A stretch of 64,000 bases of DNA from Ixodes scapularis. Taxonomy: Eukaryota > Arthropoda > Arachnida > Ixodida > Ixodidae. A program made the position numbers and the translations under genes. Below are positions 19,809-31,600 of this stretch, piece after piece. Numbering within the stretch: position 1 is the first letter of the stretch; the number at the start of each line of letters is the position of its first letter. Location: the NCBI RefSeq assembly GCF_016920785.2, contig NW_024609835.1:178619109-178683108 (forward strand). Direction: 5' to 3'. Below the pieces are notes generated by a model. That model searched no databases, was not told where the DNA came from, and saw nothing but the letters and a program-made list of their open reading frames with translations.

Positions 19809-22800
19809 CACTGTTAGCAAAAATAACACGCCCGGACGTGTAAACCGTTGTCCCATAGCGGACACGTCGAAACGTGTTCGTTTTACACGGAGCCATCTGT
19901 GTTTTTCGTCTACACATGAGGTGCTGTGTAAAGTTGACACGCTACACCGTGTTTGCCTTCCGAGAAGCACGGTTCAACGTGTTCCTTATGAAACATGGCG
20001 GCCAGCAGCCGAGAACAGGCGAGGGACGAGCCCAGCCAGCCGCGCCTTTCAGCCGAACTAAAAGCACACAGGACGCGTTCGTTCTCGTTCGATGTCTTTT
20101 ATGCACAGTAAGAGTCTCCGAGCGGCGGACGTAGCTACATGCAAAGGTACGTACGTGCGCCGTCGGCGGTCGGTGGCGTCGGCAGCTACGACAAAACCGC
20201 TAGAAAAAAAAAAAAAAAAAAAAAAAAAAAACGAATATTGAACTTACATGGATAAATAGCTCAAGCAAACTCCTGGAATCGGGCGGTAACTTGCGCCACC
20301 TAGTGCGATTTCTAGCAACCAATGAAAAAAAAGCAGGAGTCGGTTAATACGCTGGGAACTATCACGAGTAAACTGCAACTCTACATACATCACAGACAAC
20401 ACGAGCACCCCGTAGGACACAGCAGCGACACATACACAAACACAACACCGACACTACGCCCGACACTTCCTACTAACAACGGACTCTCCCCGCGGCGTAT
20501 ATAAGCTTGACATGTGCGGGTGAGCTCTTTGGTCGCTGACCGTTACAGATTTATAGAAGACACAAAACACGGCACAATGGACAGCCGTATGTAAGAACTG
20601 TTTGCATTTAAAAAGTATGGAGGCAAAATCTGTAAAATTAGTCCTCTGCGAAAAACAACGATGTACTAACAATAAATCTTAAACCGGCCATGAAAAAGTT
20701 CAAATTTTTGTTATTTTCATGCTCGACCAGTGTTATGAGCAATCCGACTCGCTTGAATCAGATAGAAAAACAAATGATTGGGATTTTATCAGTACGTATT
20801 CAATAATCAATGGAAATTATACTTGCGCAAGGCATTTTTTATATATATTATTGTGAAGGACATCCGCCCAACACTTCACTTCCGCTAGTTGCAGTACGCG
20901 TACGGGAGCAGACGCCTTCACTTTTGGGGCGTTTTCATGCAGATTGTTGTCGTATGCCGTGTTGGTGTCGAGCGAAGCGGTGAGGCTTGGGAGTTTGTGA
21001 CCGGTGTTATTCGTGATCATTAATGTGGCGCTGATGCGTTTTTTTTTAAATATTTCTTTATAGCCACATTAAAAATTCACGAGCCCGTGGCAATGCATTA
21101 TGCTAAAATCGCGAGCTCCTTCTCTGTTGACGTCGTTTTTCTGGTAGCACTCGTGGATACTGCAAGCGTTTAAACAATGCACAGTCTCGCCTACATCCGC
21201 GGTGACGTACTCGACCTGTTGAAACTTATTGCTTGCGTCATTTTGGAGTACGCAAGGCAATTATCTCGCTGCTCTGGTTTCGGTTATAAAAGCAAGTCAA
21301 AACGCTCGTAGTTCCCGCCCTCAGTACACGTTGGACATCTTCCTCACTTTGACACTGGATAACTGGATGAACGAGGATTTACATTTACTTCAGAGGTCAC
21401 ACTCGCCGCTTCCTCACCGTCGAGCAGCAGGATCAGCTGGCGACAAGCCGCGTATGAAAGGCTTGAGCATCAACAGCCCAAGTGCACTCGGTGCCGATGC
21501 GGGCGATGCGGGTTTCTGTCAACCGCTAGCCCAGCACAGACCGTGACCGTTCCAGCTCTTCATCATGACACGGTGTTGCAGAAAGCAGAGTATAATACCA
21601 CTACACGGACCACCGAAGCGAACGCACTGTTATCGTAAATCTTGGCTTGTGATTGCGCCTAAATTTGTAAATAATCTTATTCTTTTTTCTGGAGACGCAA
21701 ACGAAGGGCATAACAAAATCGTTTGCATATTCCGCATACCTCGCAAAAGCATCAGTCACCTTGCGAGAAGCGCAAAACACGGTGTCCGCACCGTCCCGAC
21801 TTCCCAGTCTTTTACCTGCTTTAGAGCAGTTTGTACCTGTTAGTAGGTATGTCTACTGAAACTGCAACTTGAAACTTGGGGCAGTGCCAGCGGGAAAAGA
21901 GACAAATTCGGGCCTCTTCCCAATGTAAAGAAAAACCACTATGTTCACTACGTAAAAAATTGGTCTCAGAATTCATGCATCTGTGGGCAGGTAGAAAATC
22001 TTGCCCTAGTTTATTCACACCGCATGATGAGCGCAACAAACTCACACGAGTCACACGAGATTCACAGGAAAACATCGGTGGTGACTTAAGTTTCCCTGAA
22101 ATTCTGTATAACCGGTCGTTTGCGGGACCGAATCATCTACTCGAGCGGTGTGCGTCGCTGTGCGAACACGTCGCTGTGCAAATGCAGTCCAACGACCCGA
22201 AGCATAGAAACGGCAGATTTAGGGCAACTATCCGAAGTCCCTTGTTCAATTAAAACGACGTAATTTTGTTGAAAACGCCCGCAGCATTTTACTCACGGTA
22301 TGCGTCAGGAATCTTCCACATTTTGAAACGGAACGAAGGAAGGTTTACTTTTAAGAACGCTCGCTGCGTCCTCCCGGACCAGCTGGGCCGGATCAGCTGA
22401 CGACGACGGGGCTAAACCCGTCAAACGCAACCCCACAACAACCAATATGAGCTCCGCGTTAGTGCGGGTTTCTACCTACAAGCATCGCACCACACACCAC
22501 GAACGTTTCGGCCCTTTCTCGCCTCGCCGTGTTGCCCCAAACAGAACGAGATCGCCGAAGAACGCAGCGCTGTCGTGAACCGTGGCTTGTGGTTGCGCAC
22601 TCGTGGACCCTGTGACTCCCCTCGCTTTCAAAGCACACACGACGAAGGGTACTTTCCGTCTTCCGGGAACATCACAGGGGCGCTTCTCCGGTCACGTCTT
22701 CACTATATATGTGCTCGCAAACTGCGAAGCTCTATGCGAAGCTTTTCGCGTCCCGTCAAACCAAAACAATTTCGGCTGCTAGAATTTTCTCCGTTCAAAC

Positions 22801-23466
22801 AAAAAGAACGAAAGCCAACCGGCTCTTGCTTCCACCGTACATCGACGTTGCGCTTGCGCCGTGGCCAGATCGCTTGCAGTTGAAGCAGTTGAAGGTTGAA
22901 GCAAAAACGAAACCAACTGCAATGTCACGTGTTCACATCGAAGACACGCTTTTTATATTCATTTTAACTGTTTGGAACGAATAATTGGACCCATGACTTT
23001 ATTTGTGGTGTGTAAGAAACTATTATCAAGACCCCTAAACTAAATGCAAACATGGGCGACATGAGGGAAGCCGCATTGCCATCGACCAGAAAATGGCGGC
23101 GAGCACGGTAAGCGTGGGTTTCGCCAACGTCCCGCGACATGGCGTAATTGCTTTTGGTGCATATCTGTTTCCGAGACATGTTTTTTTCCGCGGCGTTTGT
23201 TTCGACGGCCCTTTCTAAGTGTGTCCCCAAGCATTCCGGTGCTTCGATAGCCGGCAATGCCGCGGTCGTCGCCGGGGGCGATGCGTGTTATGGAGGTCGG
23301 CTACACGGTTATGCGTGTATAACCGAACCAAAACACGTTTTTTACAACCTCGCATGATTTCTGAACGTATTATCCGTTACTCATCGTGTAAATTTATGGT
23401 AATTTGTGTAAATAGCGTGTTTTTCACCCCAAATATTCACCAAATACACGGCACTTGCTAACAGTG
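19809..23466. mobile_element. 3.66-kb segment bounded by 12-14-bp inverted repeats
   Basis: TACACTGTTAGCAA at 19807-19820 is exactly inverted at 23455-23468, with TA at the outer edge on each side as for Tc1/mariner-type elements. Subterminal regions are rich in CGTGT/ACACG motifs. An A-run lies at 20202-20230. I found no transposase; internal frames are all short. An ATG in good context (AAACATGGCGG, about 19993) opens 38 codons before a stop. It could be one element or two ends of different copies. Confidence 0.45.
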
Positions 23467-23469
23467 TAG

Positions 23470-24240
23470 ATCACATCAATTGGCCGCGATATGATTTCTT
23501 GTGAATGTGGAGGCTACATCCGCGCAGCTATACGTTTTGGGTCAGACAACGTCGACGGTATGCGCTAATAACCTGTAAAAGTGGATACACAATAGGCAGT
23601 TTTAGAAGAGCGCACTCTAAAGATTTGCGCACGCAAAGGATAGTGTCGTCGCTACTACGCACGTACCGAACGCTAACCCCGTTTTACGTGTTGCGTGCGC
23701 GATTTTAGCGTACGCTATTTTTCGGAAATTGCGTGCGTCCGCAAAGTGTCTTTGCACTCCTCCAAGGATGATTCATAATGCGCGAGAAGTTGACGACGAA
23801 CACAAAAAACTTTAAATGTTTTTCTTTTTTCTTTTTTTTTTCTACAGCAGCTTCTACGGATTAAAAAGAAAAAAAAAAAAAAAGAATCAGAGAGGCTCTG
23901 AATAACCTTGACGCACGTCGCGGAAGCTCTAACTTGAAGCTCCAGGCTTCTTTTTGAACACTTAAAAGGTTTTTAATATAAAAATCAACTTCGAGGCGTT
24001 GTTTTTCGTTAGAAAGATCACTCGTGAAAACGTCATACAGGTTTTCTTTTTTAATAAATAATTTGTTTTTAATTGTCATAGATGCGAATAAACATAGCTT
24101 CTCCGTGCTTTGTCTTAGCGTGTCGTCTGCTCAAATCCTAACAGCTCTCTCACAGAAGGGCGCCGCGAAGTAAAAACACTAACTTTAACTAACAACAACA
24201 AAAAAATTTTTTGTGTGTTTTTCAATTTTTGTTTTGCTTA
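23470..24240. other. No recognised gene
   Basis: It includes the inverted partner of 19700-19772 at about 23590-23655 and poly-T/poly-A runs at 23820-23885. Nothing with coding character. Confidence 0.4.
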
Positions 24241-24249
24241 CCAGGTGGC

Positions 24250-24540
24250 AGGGGACGAAAGTAAACGAACCTCTTATGGTTCATATCTGTGACGTCATGA
24301 CCAGGATCATCAGTTGCCAGCGGCAATTTCGAAGGTGTGGAAAAAGGACTGGAAGCTTGCAGTCATCGCGTCCTTAAACCAGCACGGTTAAAGTTGACGG
24401 TGTAACGTCTCTCTTATTTGCAATAATGAAAACGGAAGTCATGATACTCAAGACGTCATGCATGGGAGCGTTTTTCCAATCTTGGAGGAGCGACCACAGC
24501 GACGCTTTTGGTCGCGCACGTCGCCAATAGCGTGAACTCC
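24250..24540 (+). repeat. Interspersed repeat family C, copy 2
   Basis: It carries TGTGACGTCATGACC and ends CCACAGCGACGCTTTTGGTC followed by GCGCACGTCGCCAATAG, matching the end of 11980-12241. MITE family B begins 20 bp further. Confidence 0.5.
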
Positions 24541-24560
24541 TGAGTCTTGGATTATCTTCT

Positions 24561-24823
24561 ATAGACCTATTGTTATATTACCCAAGCATCAAGGAGAATG
24601 CAGAGATTGGTGTTCCACGCGCCGCACGTGCTGGCCTCAGCAGTAGTAACTTTTCTAAAGCAAATGCCTACAACAAATTGCATCTTGCACACGTGTTCGT
24701 CAACGCTTTACTTTGGTCATTTAGTTCGAATGTTTTATACGGGGAAGGCGTGCGCGTGTGGCGCGTGGAACACCAACCCCCTGCATTCTCCTTGGTGCTT
24801 GGGTAATATAGCAAATGGTCTAT
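24561..24823. mobile_element. MITE family B with 60-bp inverted ends, 263 bp
   Basis: The left arm starts ATAGACCTATTGTTATATTA, then CCCAAGCATCAAGGAGAATG and GTTCCACGCGCC. It is inverted at the right as GGCGCGTGGAACACCAA, CATTCTCCTTGGTGCTTGGG, TAATATAGCAAATGGTCTAT. The arms differ at only a few positions. It ends two bases before a family A copy begins, and shares its outermost ATAGACC. Confidence 0.8.
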
Positions 24824-24825
24824 TC

Positions 24826-25058
24826 AATAGACCGATCTCAGTAAACGTTCCACGCATGCGTGACGCCGACATGACTGTTGGTCAGGGCAACGTTCGTTCA
24901 GGGGACAGACGACAGCGCACGAGACAGTTCGTGCCGTCTCGTGCCCCACTCGCGAAGACCCGCAGCGAACTTCTTGCGCGTGCGGAAAGACTGCAGTTCC
25001 CCGGATGCGTGGCAAAACAGCGGTGGCGTGGCGAAACTGACTGAAGAGATCGGTCTAT
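24826..25058 (+). mobile_element. MITE family A, copy 2
   Basis: AATAGACCGATCTCAGTAAA at the left, AAGAGATCGGTCTAT at the right. Inner blocks TTCGTGCCGTCTCG, GCGCGTGCGGAAAGA and GCGGTGGCG match the other two copies, with more divergence. Directly adjacent to the family B element. Confidence 0.75.
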
Positions 25059-25689
25059 AGACGCTTTGCAGCAGCTGTGCATGGGCGCCGCCATAACTGA
25101 CCTTCAGTTTTTGTTTCCACTTATTACGTTTACTTCACTTCATTATTACCATAGCAGGCCAGGCTATTGCCATCTTAGATTTTATTCTGTCTTTCTCCAC
25201 AGCATTGGCTTTTGTGGTGGCTCGTCCACACCAATTTCAGTGGCTCGGTATCTCGGTAAAGCAAGAGAAGGTCAGAAATGGCGGCTGTATTCTGGCGCGT
25301 GTGTAAAGCGTCTATATTTTAGGCGGTGCTAGCCGGTTATGCCCGAGTCTCACTAGAGCGACAAAAAGCAACGGCCGACGCCGACAAGCCTCAAGCACGT
25401 GCAGCACGCACGAAGGAGGTGCCTTTGGGGCAGGCTTTTAATCATTCGTGCTTATACTTTAGGAGCCTCCAAGAAGCCGCGGGCCTGTCCTGGGCCGGCA
25501 AGCGGCACGTGCTCGAGTCTTGTCAATGTCGGCTGTTTCTGCTTCTCGCTCTATTGGCGACGTGAGCGATCGAAAGCGTCACTGTGGTCGGCCCACCACA
25601 ATTGGCCGAATGCTGACTATGACGTCAGCAAAGGATGTCTCATCGACGGAAATAAGAGGAATGTAGGAACTTCAATTTTGACGGTGTTT

Positions 25690-25835
25690 GCAGTGTTGCT
25701 TTGAGAGCGCTATGATTTCGGGCTTCCACCATGCCCATTACTTGCACCATCGAACTTGTTCTCCGCAAGGTAATGACGTCACGAAAGGTAACCGAAAGAG
25801 GGCGCCACCGAAACATCTCGCCACTAATAGTCACC
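25690..25835 (-). repeat. Interspersed repeat family C, copy 3 (inverted)
   Basis: On the minus strand it reads GGCGAGATGTTTCGGTGGCG, then CCCTCTTTCGGTTACC and GTGACGTCATTACC, parallel to 12010-12065. Confidence 0.45.
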
Positions 25836-26960
25836 GACAGAGTGAGAAAGGCAGGCCGCGTCTTTTGAACGCCCTCTGGCCAGCATGCCTTTCACGCGCC
25901 TTCCTCCGTGCTCGAGGTGCAGAAGACGCCGAAGCGTCGTGGAAGGCAGGGAGCTATAGGCGGAACATCTGAAGCCTGCCATTGTCACCTTGTCAATGAC
26001 TCTACAGTGGGATTCGGGCATTATATATGAGCTGCAGGACCCACTGCGCTCCTTCGGTGGTCTCCGCGGCGTAGACCGTTCGCACCAGCAGCTGGGCAAC
26101 ACGCAGAGTTGCAGCAATACAACGCTTCAGACAGGCCACGAAAGTGCGCTGCAGCGCCGATATACTGCGGTGCAAAGAATGGCTGGCGTAAAAGGGTCCG
26201 GACGGGCGCCGGCCGTGCAGCGGCCCAGTGGTGGCGGTCATGAATATTGCATCGGGTGCGCCACAGCAGGGGCAGCGCGGAAAATCCGTACGCAGCCTCG
26301 ACCATCTTTCTTCGACTCGATCCCTCGCCCCCTTTGTATACGACACGTGCACAAGGGCCGCCATTACCGCCGCGACGGTTGTCCGCGATAGCGGGGACAG
26401 GTAGTAATAAGTGGCTCTTCGCGTTGGAGGCCGCCGCCCCATGATAATCAGGTCGCGCCTCCTTCCTTCCGTCTGTCCGGGTTTCCTCGTCGCTCAGGGT
26501 CAGTGAGAAGCTTCGGAAATGCTTTAGCGCCCGATATATTCTTCGAGGGCCGGAGAAATTAAGAGCTAAAGAATCAGTACTAAGATATTGAGGTGGGCTA
26601 GTTGGATATGCATGATGTAATAGCTCAGGCTTTACTGCGGGGCTGGATCGTTACGGCGGGCTCGTTCGAATTTTCAGAGCTTTCGATTATCGCCATAAAT
26701 AGCTTACTACTCGATTTGATATCCGTGTCACGCAGTCACGGTACTCGGAAATCTCGTGATATTTCTCATGTCTGTGGTATGTTCTGGCGGGTTGGTTAGC
26801 TCTATTGAGTGCGCGTCTCGCCGTGCGCTGGTGCACTCCAACGAAGCAAGGTTCGCGGAGTAGGCATCTTGATTTCGCGTGTCTCACTTCGCCGCAGCGC
26901 ACCGGAGTGCTAAAGGGAAATCACTCCTTCAGGCCGAAACGTCGCGCACAAAAACGCTAA

Positions 26961-26961
<1 letters not shown>
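25836..26961. other. No recognised gene
   Basis: GC-rich to about 26450, with overlapping frames on both strands (up to 146 codons at 26002-26442 minus) that show no motif. AT-richer after 26500. Confidence 0.4.

Positions 26962-27038
<77 letters not shown>
26962..27038. repeat. (AT)n microsatellite
   Basis: 77 bp of uninterrupted AT dinucleotides; a smaller tract lies at 27105-27123. Confidence 0.98.
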
Positions 27039-27040
<2 letters not shown>

Positions 27041-27123
27041 ATATAACGATTTTAATTTGCAGTCAAAATAGCCGAATACAACTTCGGCTAGTATTAGTAT
27101 ATAATATATATATATATATATAT

Positions 27124-28000
27124 AGTTGGACAGGCCAATACATTAATCTTAACATGCAATATTCGCAGTAGTAGTAGGGAAAATGGAGCGTGTGCGTATG
27201 CTCCAGAAGTCCTTTTTACTGCTCCAAAACGTGCTTTTGGCTGCTCCAGTATCAGTCTGGACAATCCCATGGCAGGAATAAGCAAAACTCGTGCTCCTAG
27301 AATTTCGGCGTCGTCCCAGTGTGTTGGAGCGAAGGCAGAGATTGGACAGGAGTGACGGGTCATCATTCGGTTGGGCCTCTTGTCCAAAGAACGCCTCGAA
27401 GGACGCTGGTCACCAGGCTCGGGTCCAGTTGCTGACTTGACGCTGTCCGACCGTGATGGCGTTCCACGGAGGAAGAGGAGGATATTGGCAAGCTTCGATT
27501 ATTGTCCGCGGTGCTGGTCGTGTCCTCGGATAATCAGCTCGACATACAGAAGGGAGGGCACGTCAGGAAGAGCTTCGTAGTGGCCCTTTTCTGGCTTGCA
27601 CTTGACGTCATCGCACCATGGTGGTGCTGAAGGACTCTGGCGTTTCGGAGAAGTTTCGTGACCAGTAGCGTTTTGAAGAACTCTCGCTGTGGTCAGTCCT
27701 ATACTTGTCTTTGTCAAGGAAAACGAATTGGACGGAGTGAATTGTACGTACTGCAGCAGGTACGCCCTCGACAGCAAGGCCGCCACAATGGCCGCTGATG
27801 TGATGTAAGCCGCGCATTTATTTGTCCTTGCGGTGTTGGTGCTTGTTCATTGTAGCCGTGTACGAATGACCAAATTAAAATTGTATTTTACGTATAATTC
27901 GTAAACGCAATCATTCAGGCATCGTTTTTAATTTTTTAGAGAGCAGCTCTTAGGCGCCCGTTTCTGGCTTCAGCGGCGTCGCCGTTGCCGTAACGCGCGG
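27124..28000. other. No recognised gene
   Basis: Short open frames on both strands only. The minus frame at 27499-27786 has no familiar motif. Confidence 0.4.
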
Positions 28001-28270
28001 TGCACTATGGGAAATGTCCCATAATGCAACGCGCGGGACTCGTGACGTCACGAGAGTCACGTGACCTCACGACGATCACGCAACGTCACGAGGTTCACGT
28101 GACCACGTCACGCGTTGCACTATGGGAAACGTCCCATGATGCAACGCGCGGGGAGGAGGAGGAGGGGAAGGGCAGGAGGAGAAGAGGAGGACAGAGGAGG
28201 AGAGGATACGAATAAGGAGGAGGGGCATACCCTCCCCTCAGTACCCTCCCCTCCTCCTCCTCAAGAGCTG
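28000..28270. repeat. Paired GCACTATGGGAAA repeat and purine/pyrimidine tract
   Basis: TGCACTATGGGAAATGTCCC at about 28001 recurs at 28115 (one T/C change), each followed by AT(A/G)ATGCAACGCGCGGG. Between them are several CGTGAC/GTCACG palindromes. Then comes a GGA-rich run (28150-28205) and a TCC-rich run (28230-28262) that are rough inverses. Confidence 0.6.
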
Positions 28271-28378
28271 CGCTCTAATTCGGCGTTACAGGAAGTTGTA
28301 AACGTCTTTCATTTTTCTTTTTTTTTTTTATCGGATTACTCGGTTGTGTGGGAGGGGTTCGGTGTAGACCAAGATTGA

Positions 28379-28647
28379 CTATACTTCGTTCCACCTTAGG
28401 TCCGAGCGCGGCCGATGTTATGAGCACAAGGGCCAATCAAACAGCGTAAAGAGAGCAACGTCATGGCGTGCTCTCTGTGCTTGATAGGACTAGCCGGCGG
28501 AGGAGCACGCACAGAGAGACAGCGAATACCGACTGGTCCTATCAACTGCAGAGTGCACGCCATGACGTTGTGCCTCTTTCGCTGTTTGATTGGCCCTTCG
28601 GCTCATAACACCGGCCGCGCTCGGACCGAAGCTGAAACGAAGTATAG
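28379..28647. mobile_element. Whole-length hairpin element, 269 bp
   Basis: CTATACTTCGTT at the left end is inverted as AACGAAGTATAG at the right end. About 95-bp arms match: GGTCCGAGCGCGGCCG against CGGCCGCGCTCGGACC, GGGCCAATCAAACAGCG against CGCTGTTTGATTGGCCC, and CAACGTCATGGCGTGC against GCACGCCATGACGTTG. Pairing resumes near the centre (TTGATAGGAC/GTCCTATCAA). Frames across it encode related peptides on both strands and are not genes. Confidence 0.8.
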
Positions 28648-31600
28648 CTATTATTGCAATCGTGATGCTTTTGTTCTGTATTTTGCACGGCCGCTCTATC
28701 GAATGTCGAGAGTTGTCTTGGGGTTACTCCTACAAGCATGTACAACCCATTCCAACGCCATCCCTCCGCACCCTCGCGTTTTGGTGATTTTTTTTTTTTT
28801 TTTTTTTTTAATTTTTCCTTTGTTGATACCGCACAATCAAGAACTCGCGGATTTTTTTTTTTTTTTTGTTTTGTTTCGTAAGGGACCGTTTTCTCCGCCG
28901 AGCGGGAAAACGACACAAGCGAGACGACGGGGACGCGAGCCAGCAACAACGCGCGTAGGGCGAACCAGCGAGATTGAAACAAACCGAGGAAAAGAAAACA
29001 AATCGGAGAGCGAGGACCGACGGGGGAGGCAACCGGCGGCGTTTTGCGGGGTCCGGTCCGTCGGCTTGGGGCAACACCATCTATTTGAGGAGCGTCTGTC
29101 CTCCCTCCCGGTAAAGACCCGGCTCTTTTCGGAAACTTCCCACACCGCATCGCATGCAGCAACGGCCGCCGTCCTGCCTTCTTCGTCTCAGCTTGCGACC
29201 GACCGCGGCGGACGTCACGAGCCACCCCTGCCAATCCGACTCCGCGAACAAATCACGTGACTACGCGCCACGCGCCCCTTCCGAAGGCTTTCTGACAGTC
29301 ACACGGCATTCGATTGGCTTGGATAGCTGGTAGCGCCCGCTGCGGTCCATCGCAAGATGGAACGGAGTGCTGCGGCCGTCCCGCTGGCTTTTCCACCTCC
29401 TTTCCCTCTCAGTCTGCCTTCCTTGTCATTATCTTTTTTCCTCGCAGAGTGGACTGGAGGCCGCCCCCCTCCGAAATGCCCCCGTCATCTTCTGGAAAGC
29501 TATGGGTCTCTCGAAGGCAGGGGGAACGTTTGGGAAGAAGAGGAGGAATGCGGGTAGATAGAAATGGGCAGGGGGGTAGCCCTCCCGTTCCGTGTTGGTT
29601 TGTCTTTGGTAGAGACCCGTGGAGAAGGGGGCACAGTTTCGCTCGCCGTTTGGAAGGATGTCGGGTTGCGCTCTGACCTTGCGGAGTGGCTGCGGGTTCC
29701 GCGTCAGGTCGGCCTGCTTGGGCTTGCCTGCTGAGCGTCTTCGCCAGACGTGTCTTCTTCGAGGTCTCGGGTTTCGCGCGAGATTCGTCCCTGCATCTCT
29801 TGGTTTTCGCCTTCATTTGTGTTGTGTGTTTGTTTGCTTTAGTCAGTCCCAGTGGGGTTCTGGGCCGGCTTGTTAGAATCGGCGTCTTAACTCAAGTAGT
29901 GATGGAGTGCAGGCGAGCTGGTAAAGAATTGTCATCTTGTAAACCCTGAAAAAAGAAACAGTAAAAAAAAAAAAAAAAAAAGACGAATACAACAAAATTT
30001 TGTCCGTTTTTTTTATTGTTCCCCATCTCAGGGTCTACAATATGTTCATTTAAGATTGCGTGAAAAAAAGCCTGCCAGGTCTGCGGCGCGCGAGCGCTGG
30101 CAGTGCTTTCTTCCACACAGTATCAGCCGGCCCTGGGTCGGCTTGCAAGAACAGCGTCTCAGCTGAGACTGGATGAAAGAAAGCAGTGCGAAGCGTAGCC
30201 TCCTATATACTGAGGAGGCTATGTGCAAAGGCCTGGGCGCGCGAGCGTCCTGAAACACAGTTTGAGTCCCGCTCAGCTCGTGCGCTGGGTTTGGCAGTGC
30301 TTTCTTTCCTCCCGTCTCGGCTGAGACCACCGTGGCTGAGACGCTGTTCTAGCAAGTCGGCCCCAGATAAAAAGACTCTACAGCGCCTATTTTGGTTCTC
30401 ACGTGATGAACGTCTTGCATTCCACTCATGTTTCGCGAATTTGTTCCTGGGATTCTGGTGGCCGTGTGAGTTACACTTGGGGACAACTTTCTCTGGCACT
30501 TCGGAAGATCAAAGGAGTACACGTGGGATTGCTTTGGTGGACACTTGGGGTGCAAGAACGCACGAGCTCTGCTGCCTACCTTGTCTATGTAGGGACAACT
30601 TTCTGAGGCAGTGCAGCATCGACTGCATTGCCTGAGAAAGCTCGGAGCGCAACTTCTTTCTTTCGTGCACCGGTCTGCGTGGGAATGCCTGCGTGCGTGT
30701 GTGATGATGCAAAGAGTCTTTGTCTAACGAAGCTTTTATTTCTCTTTTATATCTACAAAACAAAGAACGATATACCGCACACTAAAACAATGTACGCGAT
30801 TAATTGCACGATCCGACTCACTCAATTTATCTTCAAATTTCGTGTTATCACTGCTAAAAGCTTTCTCTTTCTTTTCTCTCTCTCTCTTTTTTTTTTTTTT
30901 TTTTGCGCTAACGGTATTTGTTTGGCCGACGTGTCGCGTGTAGTCTATTTACTTCCATTTAGGACTCCGAGCTGGTACACAGAGTAAGTGAGGCAGGGCC
31001 GGCGGTGTTCGCTGTCTTTTCCCGGGGCGTCGTCGGGAATTCCGTCGGGGAGCCGAACGCCGATGGCGGGCCTGCCTCGCAGCCGTCGGGAGTCCCGGGA
31101 AGAAGCCGCGGCTGCATAATGGACGAGCAGCGTGCCGGTTTCCCTCCTGCGGGGCTCGCTTCGCCGCACATGCTCTCGGCACGGGAATTCGCTCGGATAA
31201 CGAGCTTCAGCAACGTCAACCCAGCGCCGCTGACGGATGGACGCGGGGCAGGGCGTTCGCTGCTTTCGGTGTCCCTATACTGTAGTCGGGAAAAAAAAGG
31301 TCGCCTTGCCTCTGTAGGTTGCTTGTGGTTTCTTGTATGCCCGTTAAAGACCCCACAGGCTAGCAGGGGGTACCGCACTGACTAAATTGCTCATCTACAA
31401 CGGAGACATTGCACTGGGGCTGACTAACTTGACTCTGTCTAAGCATGCACAAAACACAATTACTATTTGTTTGTTTTTTTGTTTTTTTGCGGAACCTGTA
31501 TGCGTCTTCTTTTTTTCTTTTTTTGTTGTTGTGGTGGTAAGCTTACGCGGCGTTAATGGAGAGATCCACAATGAAGTGGACCTAAAAACTTTATATAAGG

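Noticed and set aside
19993..20110. ATGGCGGCCAGCAGC in good start context with a GTAAGA nearby
   Set aside because: It could be a first exon, but encodes only 38 codons, has no recognisable domain and lies within a putative transposon.
28463..29260. 265-codon open frame on plus with a 230-codon frame on minus
   Set aside because: It runs through a whole-length hairpin element and GC-rich, homopolymer-interrupted sequence. Both strands are open for compositional reasons and no motif is present.
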